From the NCBI GenBank assembly GCA_947561395.2, contig OX387192.1, positions 17,334,221 to 17,398,220 of the forward strand: a stretch of 64,000 nucleotides of DNA, in the 5' to 3' direction. Position 1 is the first letter of the stretch. Each line of letters begins with the position of its first letter. The stretch comes from Buxus sempervirens (lineage: Eukaryota > Streptophyta > Magnoliopsida > Buxales > Buxaceae). This document shows positions 31,985-44,279 of this stretch, one piece after another. A program made the translations under genes and the position numbers. The notes below the pieces were generated by a model. It searched no databases. It was given only the letters and a program-made list of their open reading frames with translations, and was not told where the DNA came from.

Positions 31985-34332
31985 TGTAAAACCCCGAATT
32001 TTCCTTAAATAATAAATTAAATTAGTAAATAATATTACCCAGAGTTATGATTGATAGAAACATTTTAATATTGTAGGGGGTGATCAACTTAGCGGAGATC
32101 CAGAATTAGATGCAGATCTGACCGTCCGATCATGAGATATCAAGGTATGTATTCTGATTGGGCGTGTGTATGGAATTTGGTATAGGTGAGACACATGGGA
32201 TAAGTGAGTATAAGTATTAGTTTAATAACCTAAATTTATACGCGTGTATTCTCGCTCGTATTGATCAGCCGCAAGCGACAAGCGACCGAAGGAGAAGAAG
32301 AAGAAGGGGAAGAAGAAAAGCTTGGGTTTTTGGAGTTCTTCATCTTCCAGAGTGTTGCTGGGTGATAGAGAAGCGTGGTTGAGAGAAGAGAGGAAGAGGA
32401 ACCTTCGTTCAAGAGGTAGGTGACACCGTTTGGTTTTAAATTCGGATTTATCTTTGTTTAATCGCAAACGCATGTTTCTATGATATGTAAAGTTGTATTT
32501 AGTTAGCTAAGCATGTTATAAATACATTAGAATGAGTTTAGACGAGAAAAATCGTGATTTAGAATTGTTTCTGCTCGATTTGGTGAGACCGCCGACCTCG
32601 ACTGTGCGAGGCGCTCATCGGCGATCTTAGGCGCTGGTTAAAGTTTTGAGGACGCCGTGGACCGCGGGACGACGGACCGTGGGCGCTCGAAATTACACTA
32701 CTGCCGACTGATGACCGCCCGGAGCGATCCCAGGCGCTCTCAGCAGAATTTCCAATTTTTCATAATTTCGAACCTAATTCAATTCTAAACTATTTTTAGA
32801 CAATTTTAATGATTAATTAAGGTACTTTAAGACCAAAATAAACTACCTAAATCCCTGTTTTACAGAAAAACAAATTAGGGAGATATTTAGGACATTAGTT
32901 GCCAAGTTTTGAAGGTATATGAGAAATGTGATTTTGGAAAAGCCTAACTACCATTTGATTATCTAAACACTTCTAAATGGCATTATAAATCATAAGACAT
33001 TATAAAGAGAATTCAGAATCCGAATGACGGAATAATGAAGTGAATGTACAGATATAACCATTATATGCCGCTAGGCACCAACCCTTATAGAAATATGATA
33101 CTTTAGGGAATTTTGGAGTCTAATGGGCATAGCTGGTTATGGATCCATAGTCGTAGCTAGATAGCTGAGGGATATGTCATTTGGGTTGAGTTACTCCTAT
33201 ATGCGACGCGCTTCCTTTGCAAGTTAGTTTGTCTGGGAAGGTCCTATGTCTGGAGGGACACCCCGGTGAGCCACTGGTGATTCCCTGTACATGTGGATAA
33301 GCAACCACCTCCATGTATTGATTCTGGTGCTGCATGCTGGTGGTACATGCCAACTTTGATGGGTACGTGTGCAATAAGTCGGTGACTACGGCTCTTGTCT
33401 AAGCTGCGCTGCATGGGGCTTGAGTATCATTAGTAGCATCGCTCCTAAGTCGCACGGTGGTATAGCAATTGGTTGAGAATCATCTCAAAAGGTTTATCTT
33501 ACTTTGTGAGTCCTACAATGACACTGAAAACATAACACTTGATATGATTACTATTGTGCACGTGCGGGATGCATGTGATTGGGATATTGGTTGGATGTGA
33601 CTGCTTAGTACATCCTGGCAATGTATGGATTATGCTACTGATTTGGCTATTGAGTTCTTATATTAAAACTTGCTGAAAATCATTTCTAGAACTGTTATCA
33701 AACTGTTTTGTGTTCATGAATGGTATAAACGATTATGCGAGCCTGATTTATCGATGTTGCTTTATCGTGCATGAAATGTTACTTTGCTTATATTAACTGT
33801 TTAATCATGCATGTGTTACCTACTGAGATATTCGTATCTTACCCTACTTCTATTCCATTTTTTTTCAGCTGATACGCGAGAGGGGGATCTCTTAGACTTC
33901 CAGGGAGAGATAGCCGAGTATTCGCCGGAGGATTATTATTATCCAGATCTTGTCTGAGGTGGATTGATGTTATAGACTTAGCATTTTTAATTGGTTTATT
34001 ATCATTTATTGGATTTGATGTATGAGAGAGACAAGAGAGAGTTAGTAACCAGTTCATTTTACCAGACTTTGATATTACTGACTGATGGTCAAGCTTTATG
34101 CTTGTTTGAGGATTTTGATCTACACTTTCGCACATACTTGTTTCCGCAACTCTGATAGTTTACTATATACATTGGATTTTCTTTCTTTGGTCTGGTATGT
34201 TATTGATGTTGTAATTGATATGGGCCAGTAACACCTCGGATTTGGTTGTTGAACTAAATTCGGGTTGTTACAGTAGCGAACCGGGTTCGGGTCGGGTGCC
34301 GGTTTGCACTAACCCGGGTTCGGGGCGTTACC
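31985..34332 (+). repeat. 3' LTR of chromovirus B
   Basis: Same length (2348 bp) as the 5' LTR with about 14 substitutions, among them agacgc/agatgc, taccgc/tactgc and gccgct/ccactg changes at CpG sites. The terminal base is C in place of the usual A. Followed by target duplication gtttc. Confidence 0.95.
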
Positions 34333-34337
34333 GTTTC

Positions 34338-36681
34338 TTCTAGAACAAGGCAATAAGCTGGTTCATCTCTGACTTCAATTTCCAGTGGTCTAATATCAAC
34401 AACTTCTGGCATACTGACCATTGAAGCCAATGTTGCTAGAGCATCCGCAAACTGATTTTTGGCCCTTGGCATATAATTGAAGGAAATTCGAGTAAATTTA
34501 TTGCTTATTTCTTCCAAATACTGGTGATAGGGGATCAATTTGTGATCTTTGGTTTTCCTTTCACCAGTTGCTTGGAAGATGATAAGACTCGAATCCCCAT
34601 ATACGTCAAGTTCCTCTACTTCATGGTCTAAGGCAGCTTGCAACCCAATTATGCATGCTTCATACTCTGCTATATTGTTTGTGCATTGGAACCTTAACTT
34701 CACTGCGATTGGGATGTGTGCCCCATCTGGCTTGATCAAAATAGCCCCTATTCCATTTCCATTCATATTGGCGGCCCCATCAAAGAACATTTGCCAAGAG
34801 CTTTCCCCTTCTTCTTCTTCAGTAAACAGGATTTCCTCATCAGGGAAATTAGTCTTCAAAGGTTGGTATTCTGGTAAAGGGTGTGCGGCTAAGTGATCAG
34901 CAATGGCTTGACCCTTAATGGCTTTCTGTGTGATATAGGTGAGGTCAAATTCAGAGAGTAATAACTGCCGCTTTGCTGTTCTGCCAGTTAAAGCTGGTTT
35001 CTCAAATAGATACTTCAAAGGGTCCATTCGGGATATCAATAAGGTGGAATGACTAAGGAAATAATGCCTTAGTCTTTGAGTTGCCCACACTAATGCACAA
35101 CAAGGTGGAATACTTTGCTTCATATTCTGTAAATTTCTTACTCAGGTTGTAAATCGCCCTCTCATTTCTACCTGTATTGTCATCCTGCCCTAAGACACAC
35201 CCCATTGACGTCTCCAAAACTGACAAGTATAAAATCAATGGTCTTCCTGGAGTTGGTGGTACTAGCACAGGTGGGTTCAATAAATACTCCTTTATCATGT
35301 CAAAGGCTTCTTGGCAATCGTCATTCCAGACTGTCGGGTTATTCTTTCTTAGAAGCTTGAAAATTGGTTCACAGATAGCGGTGAGCTGTGCTATGAACCG
35401 GCTTATATACTGAATCCTTCCAAGAAAACCACGAACTTCCCTCTCGGTTCTAGGTGATGGCATTTCAATGATTGCTTTAGCTTTAGCTAGGTCTATCTCA
35501 ATTCCCCTTCTACTTACTATAAAGCCCAATAATTTTCCTGATGTAGCCCCAAAGACACACTTCGCAGGGTTAAGCCTTAGACTATATTTCCTGAGCCGGT
35601 CAAATACCTTCTTCAAGTTGATCAAGTGGTCTTTTTCTTCACATGATTTGGCTATCATATCATCCACATAAACTTCCATCTCCTTATGGATCATGTCATG
35701 GAATAAGGCCGTCATGGCCCTCTGGTAGGTTGCCCATGCGTTCTTAAGTCCAAATGGCATGACAGTGTAATGGAAGGTACCCCAGGGGGTGATAAAGGCT
35801 GTCTTCTCTTGGTCTTCCTTAGCCATCTTAATCTGATTGTACCCAGAAAACCCGTCCATGAATGAGAACAGGCTATGTACCGCAGTGTTATCCACCAGGA
35901 TGTCTATGTGTGGAAGTGGAAAATCATCCTTTGGGCTTGCCTTATTCAAGTCTCTGTAGTCTACACACATTCGGACCTTTCCGTCCTTCTTTGGTACTGG
36001 TACTATATTTGCAAGCCATTCATGGCAAGTGGAGACTTCTAAGAACCCGGCTTGAAATTGCTTAACCACTCCATCTTTGACCTTCAATGTCCATTCAGGT
36101 TTTAACCTTCTCAGTTTCTGCTTAACTGGCTTGGCATCTGGTAGAATGGGTAGCCTGTGCACAACCATGTCCGTGTCTAAACCTGGCATATCCCGATACG
36201 ACCATGCAAATACATCTTCATAATCAGCCAAGAACCGTATCATTTCATCCCGCTGTACCTCAGATAAGCATACCCCAATTTTTACTATCTTTGGGTCATA
36301 TTCGGTCCCTAGGTTTATTGATATGGTCTCTTCAATATTGGGTTGGACCCCCTTTTCATGACGCTCTAATTGATATGTGATTTCTTTTGGAGGGTCGTCT
36401 TCTTCGTCCTCGGTCTCTTCTTCAACCCCCATTAGGTCAAAGTCGAGCTCAAGGTCGAAGTCATACTCATCCTGATCCAATTCCGTTTGCTTATATGGTT
36501 CATAAATGGTTTGGACCATTTTGAAAATTTTATCTTTTCTAGAAAAAATTGAAAAATCTTTTTGTGTTTTTTGAGAGCCTTCTACAAAATCTTTCCCTGA
36601 AGACGAAGGCTCATTAAAACCTTCAGGAAAAGGGCATTCCACTAATGGAGTTTTTTTTTGGAAGCCATGTCTGTTTGCCAA
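34338..36681 (-). pseudogene. Ogre 1 reverse transcriptase and two RNase H domains
   Basis: On the minus strand: RT with RMCVDYRDLNKASPKDDFPL, GFSGYNQIKM, MPFGLKNAWATYQRAM and catalytic VYVDDMI. Next is a first RNase H in which the usual catalytic Asp is replaced (LILYLSVLETSMGCVLG). Last is a second, archaeal-type RNase H (MFFDGAANMNGNGIGAIL, NNIAEYEACIIGLQAAL, VYGDSSLII, KNQFADALATLASM) with its acidic residues present. A short deletion near 35100 (about 10 bases judged from related proteins) shifts frame after YEAKYSTL, between the two RNase H domains. A degenerate first RNase H plus an added second one is characteristic of the Tat/Ogre lineage. The last codons join the integrase across the chromovirus B target duplication. 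Confidence 0.93.
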
Positions 36682-39280
36682 ACAAACGCGGCTTCAAAAG
36701 TAAGGGGAGTTTCCTCCCAATTGTTTAGAATAAAAGAATCTGGGGCAGGGATACAAGCCTGCTCCTCAAGCTCAAGGTCCGCAACTGAAATCACCAATAC
36801 TGGGTGAGTTGCATCGCCTGTTTCTTCTGTAGGGCCAGTCCCAGATGGAACTTCTACTGCAGCCCAGTTGATAAAAGGTAGCTCATCTGCTACTTTTTCT
36901 TGGTTGCCTTCTGTCATGGCAAAGAATGCTCCCACATCCTCAGAAAAGCCCTGCTCCTGTTCTGTCTGTGGTCCAGGCCCACCCAATGCTTGTGGGGGTG
37001 GAGGTGGAACATATGGTTGCACGGTTGAGGACTTGGGTTTCTGGAATGGGTTGACATTGTAGTATGGGGGTTTGGACTGATCCTCAGGAGGAGACAGCTG
37101 AATCATGTGAGAAAGCTTAGGAAAAGTTTCCCTGATGTGCGGGAATTTTATGTCTTCTATTTCCTTCTAACTTTTCCATTTTCTTGGCCTGGACCCCAAT
37201 CCTGCTCTATGAACCATCTTCTTAACCTTTATTGGTTCTATCCTTCCTTGCAGGTTAACCCCCAGTCCTTTTCCAGGGTGGAAATTGTACTTTTCCAGCA
37301 CATTCTTGACCATCTTCTCAGCACAGGTCAACTTTCCTTCTTTTTCCTGATACCCCCCAGGTATGAAATTAACAGTTTCAAATTGGAAAGAGTGAAATGC
37401 CATCTTATCAGTAGTCATTTCCATGTTAATACAGGGTACATCAGGGGACCACATGGGGGGAACCAAATTTTCGGCTAGGACAGTAATCACCTTTTGCCTT
37501 CTGATATATTTGACTCTTTGGTGGAGGGTAGATGGTATGGCCCTAGCTGTATGAATCCACGGCCTTCCTAGGAGTAGGTTGAAAGCTGCAGGTATATCCA
37601 TCACCTCAAATGTGATGTTGAAAATATACGGTCCAATTGTGACCGGCAGTTCAACCTCCCCTAGGGAGTGTGTTTTAGAGCTGTCAAATGCTCTTATGAT
37701 TCTTCCATTTTGCTTTATTTTGTTTTGCTCCAGACCGAGCTTAACAAAGGTTACTAATGGGCAAACATTGAGAGCCGACCCATTATCAATCAAGACCCGG
37801 GCTATCATGCAACCTTTACTGAGTACAGCTATGTGCAATGGGTCAACATGATGATACCCTGCTGGGCTGATTTCGGTCTCAGAAAAGGTTATAACATTAT
37901 GGGATAAAATTTGCCCAACCATCCGGCCTAGTTGGTCTGGTTCAATGTTTTTAGGCACATGGGCCCCCTGGAGTATCCGTAACAAGGAGTCCCTATGTTT
38001 TTCAGAATTTAACAATAGGCCCAGTATTGAGATCTGGGCAGGGACTTTGTTCAACTGCTCGATGACATTGAACTCACTCTTTTTTATTATTTTAATGAGG
38101 TCAGCAGCCTCACTATTAGTTACCTGAGGGGCATCTTCCCATATCTTGGCCTTTCCTTTATTTTTTTCTTCTTCCTTCTCCTTCTCTGTTTCCTTTTGTT
38201 TTTCTTCTACCCCTACACATTTTCTTGACCTCATCATGAGGTTCACTTCTTCCTTGCTTTCAGCTGCAGGGCATGTAGTGGTAAAAGCTTCACTGTAGTT
38301 CCATGGTACAGCCGATTCAGAGTAGGAAGGCTTGGGGACATTTATCACCAAGGGAGGAAGTTTAGACTTGGATGCGGATGTCTGGGTAAATGGAACATTA
38401 ATAACCAGAGGTGGAAGTAGTTTTGATGGAGGAACATTAACAACCAAAGGTGGAAGTTGTTTTGGTTGAGGGGTCATAGAAGTGACTGATGCATTAGGAG
38501 GGTCATAGTTTATGACCAATGATGGTTTTGACTAAATGGGTGAAATAAAGGTGGATGGGCTGCAATTGATGACCAATGGTGGTTTTGCAATGTTTATTTG
38601 GGCCATGAGGGACGAGACCCGGTCCAGAGATGAGCTAACGTTCTTTGCAGCACTATCATTCCCCTTTGAAATCACATTTACTTCTTTGTCTTCATTTCTC
38701 CTGTCAAAATATACTTTGACCGTTGTCCCTATGGGAGCAATTAATTGAGATGGGTCAAAGGTTATTTTGTTAGAAGAGATGACTCTTATGACATTAGATG
38801 GGCCTGCCCCGTGATGCTGGGGTAGTGGGTTTTGTCCAATATCGGTTCTTGGAGGATTGGGAGCCCCTGTATTGAAAGACAGGGTATTCTGGTCCAGTAA
38901 ATCCTGAATGGCATGTTTCAAAGGCCAGCACTTGTCAGTAGGGTGCCCAGGTGCACCCATATGGTAATGACAAGTGGTGGAAGGGTCAAAATTTCTCCCC
39001 TTGGATGCATTCGGATTAGGTTCTCTTAAGGTGACATACCCTGCTTTCAATAAAGTGGGCAGCAACTGAGAAGGAGTCATGGGAATAGGGGTGAAAACCC
39101 TATTTCTCCTTGCTGCAAAATAGGCATCCTTTTCCTCCTTAGTAAAAACCCTTTTTTGGTCTGAAGGTGCTGCTGGAACATTAACCCTCATGGGGGCCAG
39201 GGTAGATGGAGCAGGTGGAGTAGGAAAATGAGCTGGTATGTTGATTTGTATGGGCTTGTTAGGGCCAGATGGTGGCTGTA
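36642..39280 (-). pseudogene. Ogre 1 gag C-terminus, protease and G-patch-like segment
   Basis: Reading from the solo LTR 2 insertion: a Pro-rich linker; FTKEEKDAYFAARRNRVFTP; a zinc-knuckle-like CHYHMGAPGHPTDKC; a TAG at 38532-38534; a Lys/Glu linker; then the protease (VLIDNGSALNVCPL, FEVMDIPAAFNLLLGRPWIH). Next is a Gly-rich YNFHPGKGLGVNLQGRIEPI segment resembling a G-patch. A second in-frame TAG follows KWKS at 37165-37167, after which the frame stays open through a Pro/Glu-rich linker to 36642. Ogre 2 reads through the second position without a stop, so that TAG is probably a mutation. Processing protease and gag parts act in the virus-like particle. Confidence 0.88.
36651..36659 (-). 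other. A9 slippery run at the protease/RT frame junction of Ogre 1
   Basis: The upstream frame ends ASKKKLH-stop just after this run, while the downstream RT frame reads through it in the -1 frame (QKKTPLVECPF). Nine consecutive A on the coding strand contain the A-AAA-AAA heptamer used for -1 frameshifting. A simple indel mutation would look the same. Confidence 0.55.
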
Positions 39281-40066
39281 CCATATGTAAGCACCTCATT
39301 TTTGCGCTCCCGGAAAAGCCAGAAATGCAAACCCTGGACAGAAAGTCAAACCCTAAGGGGTGAAAAGTTGACTTTTTGATCAAATAAAATTTGGCCACCT
39401 TGCTTTATCTCATTGGATAGAGAATCTCGACACGGTTCCAACGCAACTGAGTTTACAGGAATCGGAGTCCGGATGAAGGTTCTGCGGGCGGTCAAACTTA
39501 AGGAAGAGCCGAGAGTTGACTTTTCCTCTAATTCCGTGCCAAGTACCTTGCTCTATACCATTGGATAGAGAATCTCGACACGGTTCTGACGCAACTGAGT
39601 TTGCACAGATCGGAGTCCGGATGAAGGATCTATGAGCCGGTCAAACTTGAGGGGAGCAGAAATTGACTTTCTGCTAAACCCCAGAACAGCTGCCCAAACT
39701 TGTCCCAATGGACAAGTCATCCTGACACGATTCCAATGCAATTGAGTTTGCTCGAATCGGAGTCCCGGATAATAAGTTATGAGCAAAACAAGAAACCCTA
39801 AAAACTGCCCACATGGCAAAGACAGCAGAGAAAATAGCAGAAAAAGGTGTCTGGGGGCAAATCCGTAAATAATCAGGACAGTCAAAAATATCTGATGGCA
39901 TATCTGTAATTATCTGGGGACGAATCTGTGAATATCAAGTTGATGAGAAAATAGCTCAAGGACCAATTTGCAATTTCTAAGAAAATCACCCCACATGTTT
40001 AATTCCCCACCACATCCTTCCCTCCCTCTCTCTCCTCCATAACTCATCCCCCATTCCCCACCACAT

Positions 40067-40359
40067 CTTTTTCTCTCTCTCTCTCTCTCCTTCATAAATC
40101 CATGTCCCCTATGCATCCCCCCATACATCATACCATCATGCAAACAACTCTCTCTCTCTCTCTCTCTCCCTCATGAACATCCATGCATGCACCTCATCTC
40201 ATCTCTCTCTCTCTCCCTCTCATGATTAATGTTCCCTATGCATGCACCCCCCATGTATCATGCATCATAGCATCATACATCTCTCTCTCTCTCTCTCTCT
40301 CTCTCCTTCATAAATCCATGTCCCCTATGCACCCCCCATACATCATGCATAAGCATGCA

Positions 40360-40391
<32 letters not shown>

Positions 40392-40395
40392 CCCC
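40067..40395 (+). repeat. (CT)n microsatellites in solo LTR 2
   Basis: Four or more runs of TCTCTC of 16-26 bp separated by CATGCATGCA-type segments. A similar pyrimidine-rich tract precedes the 5'-UTR-like stretch at 40500-40620. Confidence 0.9.
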
Positions 40396-41808
40396 CCATG
40401 CATGCATGCCCATCCTTCATGCCACATAATAAAACCCCCCAAAGCCACATACGTATGGTCTCTCTCATTTTTGAGCACACTTTTCATCTCCCACCATTCT
40501 TCTTCTCCAAGAGCTCCAACCTCTCTCCGATCTCTCCCAAGCTCTCTCATCTCTCCCAAGCACCTCACCTTGCTCCATCTACCACTTTTTTCTTCTTCTT
40601 CTCCACTCTCACTCAAGCAAAGGGGGAAGGTTTTCTATTGGTGGTGCCAAGAGAGGGTCCAGCCTTGGTCCTAGCTCCAAGGAGGCTCCACACATCCTCT
40701 ACAAGGGGTCAAAACCCAAGGTGAGCTTTCTTGGGCCATGTTGTTTAACATATGTAAATATGAGTTCATTCGGAGCATGTGAGTCCTCAAAGATGCTATA
40801 ATATTCTGTTTGTGCATGTTATGGATGTTTTCCTCTTGTATTATTACCTCTTCATGTCTTTTATGGATCATCACTCTTCTAAGGTAAGGAAGGTAAGTTC
40901 CCATTAGTTTAAAGTGAGGAGGAGGGGACTCCTTAGTTGATCTAAATGGTCTAAAGGTCATTGTAGGTTTGCTGTATTTTTTTTAGTGTAAAGCCGTTGT
41001 ATTGTTAGTGGTTTCTTTCCACTTAAAGGAGGAGTATGTTCCTCTAATGCAAGTCTAATGTATCCCCCAAGTAAACCCCCTTCTTTTCCCTTCCTTGGAT
41101 ATTGTATTCTTAAACTAAGTGGGTAAGTTAGGACAACATGTGATGCATGCTAGGTACGTTTTTATTTTATTTTTATTTTTATATGATTAGATTGTCACTT
41201 TGCGGATGTGCGGATCTATCTCTATATGGAGCATATATGTTGTTACTTTTAAACCATACAAGTATATCATTTTTTGCTAGTTATTTTGCATGTTTGATCA
41301 CGATGTCTTCACCCCATCAAGTTGCTGATTTCGGCTCCATGGAGTTACTCTACTTGGTTTACTATTCGTCCCACTTGCTCATTTACTTGTTCTCATGTCA
41401 ATAGCATGTTTAGGTTTTCTGGGTATGCCATTATAAAATCTATTTTCTACACTTTTTAAGCACAATAACATGCACTCACATATCTTGATATGAAACCTAC
41501 CTATTAAAGCATGTCTCATATTGTTTGGCTATTTAATTTGTGTACCATGGTTGTCTCTTTTTGAGCATGAGATACCCAAAACAGGGAAGCTTGATCCCCG
41601 TTTAGGTGCTGGTCCCATTGCAAGAGAAAGAAGGAGGGGAAGCCCCCACTTTCCCTCTAGTTTGGCTTGAAGAGCCTCAAAGAAGAAGCAAGGTGGCTCT
41701 TCTCCAAACCACTGTGGGCTCACACAGGAGCCCACACAACCCCTGAAACACCCCAAGGAGCCCAAGAAACCAACCCCATTGGAAAAATCCAAAAAATGGA
41801 TTTTTTAT

Positions 41809-41915
41809 GTTGATCCGGCAACTCAGGCCGGATCAACAGAGATCTGTTTGTAACCGGCGAAGAATGCCGGATACACTGTCCTGTGTGCGTAGCCGGCATC
41901 TCAAGCCGGCTACAC
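41809..41915. repeat. 39-bp-period CCGG hairpin array in solo LTR 2
   Basis: CCGGC cores at 41815, 41854 and 41893, exactly 39 bp apart. Stems: GTTGATCCGGC/GCCGGATCAAC (11 bp, perfect), GTAACCGGC/GCCGGATAC (one mismatch) and GTAGCCGGC/GCCGGCTAC (9 bp, perfect). Loops are 7 nt: aactcag, gaagaat, atctcaa. Confidence 0.93.
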
Positions 41916-42984
41916 TGCCAGATTCCCCTTTTTGCTATTTTGAGATATTGTGTTGATTTTTTTGGTTCATTTGATCAAACCAGTCGAACCAGAAGGGTTT
42001 CCGGGTCACTCGGAAACCCAAGATGGGCCTTGGACACCCGGTCCAAATTAATTCCCGGTGGGCCTTCCAACAGGGCCCACCAAGCCCGACAAACTCCTTT
42101 TGTTAAATAAAGATAAAATCAATCCATTTGAGTGGGCCACACCATTGGAGGCCCACCCAAGCCCAATTTTGAAGTATGTTGATCTAGACTTAGATATGGT
42201 TTGGCCGAGGCAAAGGGCAGGGCCTATCGGGCCCACTAAGCCCATTAACCAACCAAGGCTAGGGTTTCCAAACCCCATCTCAGAAATTCTTGGGCTTCCA
42301 AGCCCGAGACCAGGTAAAGGGCCCCAAGCCCAGTGCTTGGCCCATTTTGGCACAGATAAGAAAGATAAATCAAAATCACTTGGCAACCGACTGTGTGGCC
42401 CACTCAAGGGCCCACAAACAGTCCCGGCCCACTTTTGGCATGAAATCCATTTAAATAATCCGACTTAAACCTTAAAGTAAAATTAATTCATTTGAACCAA
42501 AGCCCAAAGGGCCTCTCAGGCTAGACTGAGGCCCACAAGGGACACGTGGGCTCAACCAAGCCCACCAAGGAATCCACGGGCCTTCCAACAGGGCCCGCCC
42601 ACTCAGACTCGTCTCACTTTAAAGCTAAAAAGATAAAATCAAGTAAAGGGACCCGCACCACTTTGGCGGTCCCGCCAGACTTAAACAAGTGTGCATGCTG
42701 GAATAGGAATCGGGTGAGTGAGAGACCAGAATTGACTCAAACCAAGGAAACGTATGGGACCTGTCACTTGACGGGGTGGACTGGGGTGTCTACGGACTTC
42801 CCCAGACCGCAACTGAGAACCTACTTAGAATCTCAAGCCGCAGACCAAGCCTTAATAGACAAACTTAGGCACCCAGGTGTCTGCCTGCACCCTATCAGGC
42901 AGTGGCGACTCCAAACAAACCCCGAGGCACGCATCATTTTGCGTGCGCCTCGTCGTGCGACCGAAATCGGGTGCGTACACCATA

Positions 42985-44105
42985 TTTACCTCACCCTCCT
43001 TCTTGTTCCCATTCTTCTTTATCCCGCTTCCTTTCTTCAGATTAGGGTCTTGCTGACTAACCATGGCAGAGTGGTCAATTATCTTACCTGACCTGATCCC
43101 GTCTTCTATTCGGTCAGCCACTTGAACCAAGGCAGCAAAATTAGTGGTGGTCTGACCCACCAGGTGGCTGTAGAATGGTTGACCCAAAGTGCTGATGAAA
43201 GTAGAAATCATTTCCTGTTCTAGCATGGGTGGCCTGACCTGGGAGGCCGTCTCCCTCCACCTCTTGGCATATTGCCTTACAGTCTCATCCCTTCCTTTGC
43301 TCATTCTCATGACGTCGTACCTGTCTGGCACGATCTCTGAATTGAACCGGTATTGAGCCAGGAAGGCATCGGCTAGGTCCTTCCATCTTTTGATCCTTTC
43401 ATGGTCCAGAGTAGTAAACCATCTTAATGCGGTTCCAGTCAGACTCCTTTGGAAAAGTTGGATCAAGATACCCTCATCCTGCCCGAACTGGCATAGGGCA
43501 CCGCAGTATAACTTCAGGTGGCTCATGGGGCAACCAGTGCCATCATACTTGTCCAAGTCTGGGCACTTAAACTTAGCCGGCAGGTTAACATTGGGGTATA
43601 GGCACAGGTCTTCAAAATTGGTGCCCCCAAAGTTGTTTACCCCTTTGACTTTTCTAAGTTCATCTTGGATCATTTCTAGCTTATGCATGAACTTTCTTTC
43701 AACCTCTTCCCTTATCCTTTCCTTTTCCTTAGCCTTGTTTGACTCAGCTGTCTCATCCCTGCTCAGTATAGGTTCAGGGGTAGGTTCATAGACGGGTTCA
43801 GGAGTTGGTTGCACTGGAGGTGGAATGTTGACTTGGGGTGGAGGTGCAGGGTTGGATGTGGATGCCTGGTTCTGGGCCTGCATTTGTTGGGCCTGCACTT
43901 GTTGGGCTTGTACAGCCAATATGTTCTCTAACATTCGGGCTAGTCCTGCTACTTGTTCTTGGAGTAGAACAACATCTGGATGAGGAGCATCAGCTTCATC
44001 TTCAATGGGATTCATGGCGCGAGCTCTTGATCTGGTTACAGGAGCTATGATTGCAAGTGTATTAGTACCTGGATATAAAATAAAGGAAAAAGTGTCAGTG
44101 CCCAA
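42985..44105 (-). pseudogene. Ogre 1 gag, N-terminal and central part
   Basis: Open on the minus strand from 44105. A plausible start is the Met in RARAMNPIEDEADAP at about 44012, or an exon beginning after TATCCAG near 44070. It contains a Gln/Pro-rich linker, a Lys/Glu coiled stretch (EERIREEVERKF-like), and the gag domain: LPAKFKCPDLDKYDGTGCPM, SHLKLYCGALCQFG, RWKDLADAFLAQY, YAKRWRETASQVRPP, TTTNFAALVQVADRIEDG. The region is intact here, interrupted only by solo LTR 2. Gag forms the particle that packages element RNA. Confidence 0.88.
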
Positions 44106-44279
44106 TTAATCTCATTCACATGCCTAGGAATGCCGATGTGCAAGCTGGGTGAACACGAGTTTGGATTTTTTCTTTATTTGCTTTTTTTTCTTATTTTTTT
44201 TTTGTTTTTTGTTTTTTTTTGAAATTGAATTGTTGGAATATTCTAGGGCTTCCAACAGGTCCCACAAAAGAGAGAAAGG

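Larger units (their letters stand above)
24842..34332 (+). mobile_element. Chromovirus B: complete 9.5-kb Ty3/gypsy element inserted in Ogre 1 pol
   Basis: Two 2348-bp LTRs (24842-27189, 31985-34332) flank a 4.8-kb interior with PBS, gag-pol and PPT. The target duplication gtttc is at 24837-24841 and 34333-34337. The last base of the right LTR is C instead of A. I count about 14 substitutions between the LTRs (roughly 0.6%), so it is young. Same lineage as chromovirus A, but with diverged LTRs. Despite similar LTRs the coding part carries four frameshifts and three nonsense codons, so it cannot make its own polyprotein. Confidence 0.96.
39286..42979 (+). mobile_element. Solo LTR 2 (3.7-kb Tat-like LTR) inserted in Ogre 1 gag
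   Basis: TGTAAGCACCTCA ... GGGTGCGTACA with target duplication ccata at 39281-39285 and 42980-42984. Gag of Ogre 1 continues in frame order on each side. U5 holds TGGCGACTC at 42903-42911. Other content: 147-bp-spaced repeats (about 39420-39770), CT microsatellites (40067-40395), a 39-bp hairpin array (41809-41915) and a TGGGCC/GGCCCA-rich stretch (42000-42600). The rest (40690-41530) is AT-rich with nothing I recognise. Confidence 0.94.

Noticed and set aside
40183..40724. Ser/Leu-rich open frames over the CT microsatellite
   Set aside because: Simple-sequence translation; the frame is not kept in solo LTR 1 or 3.
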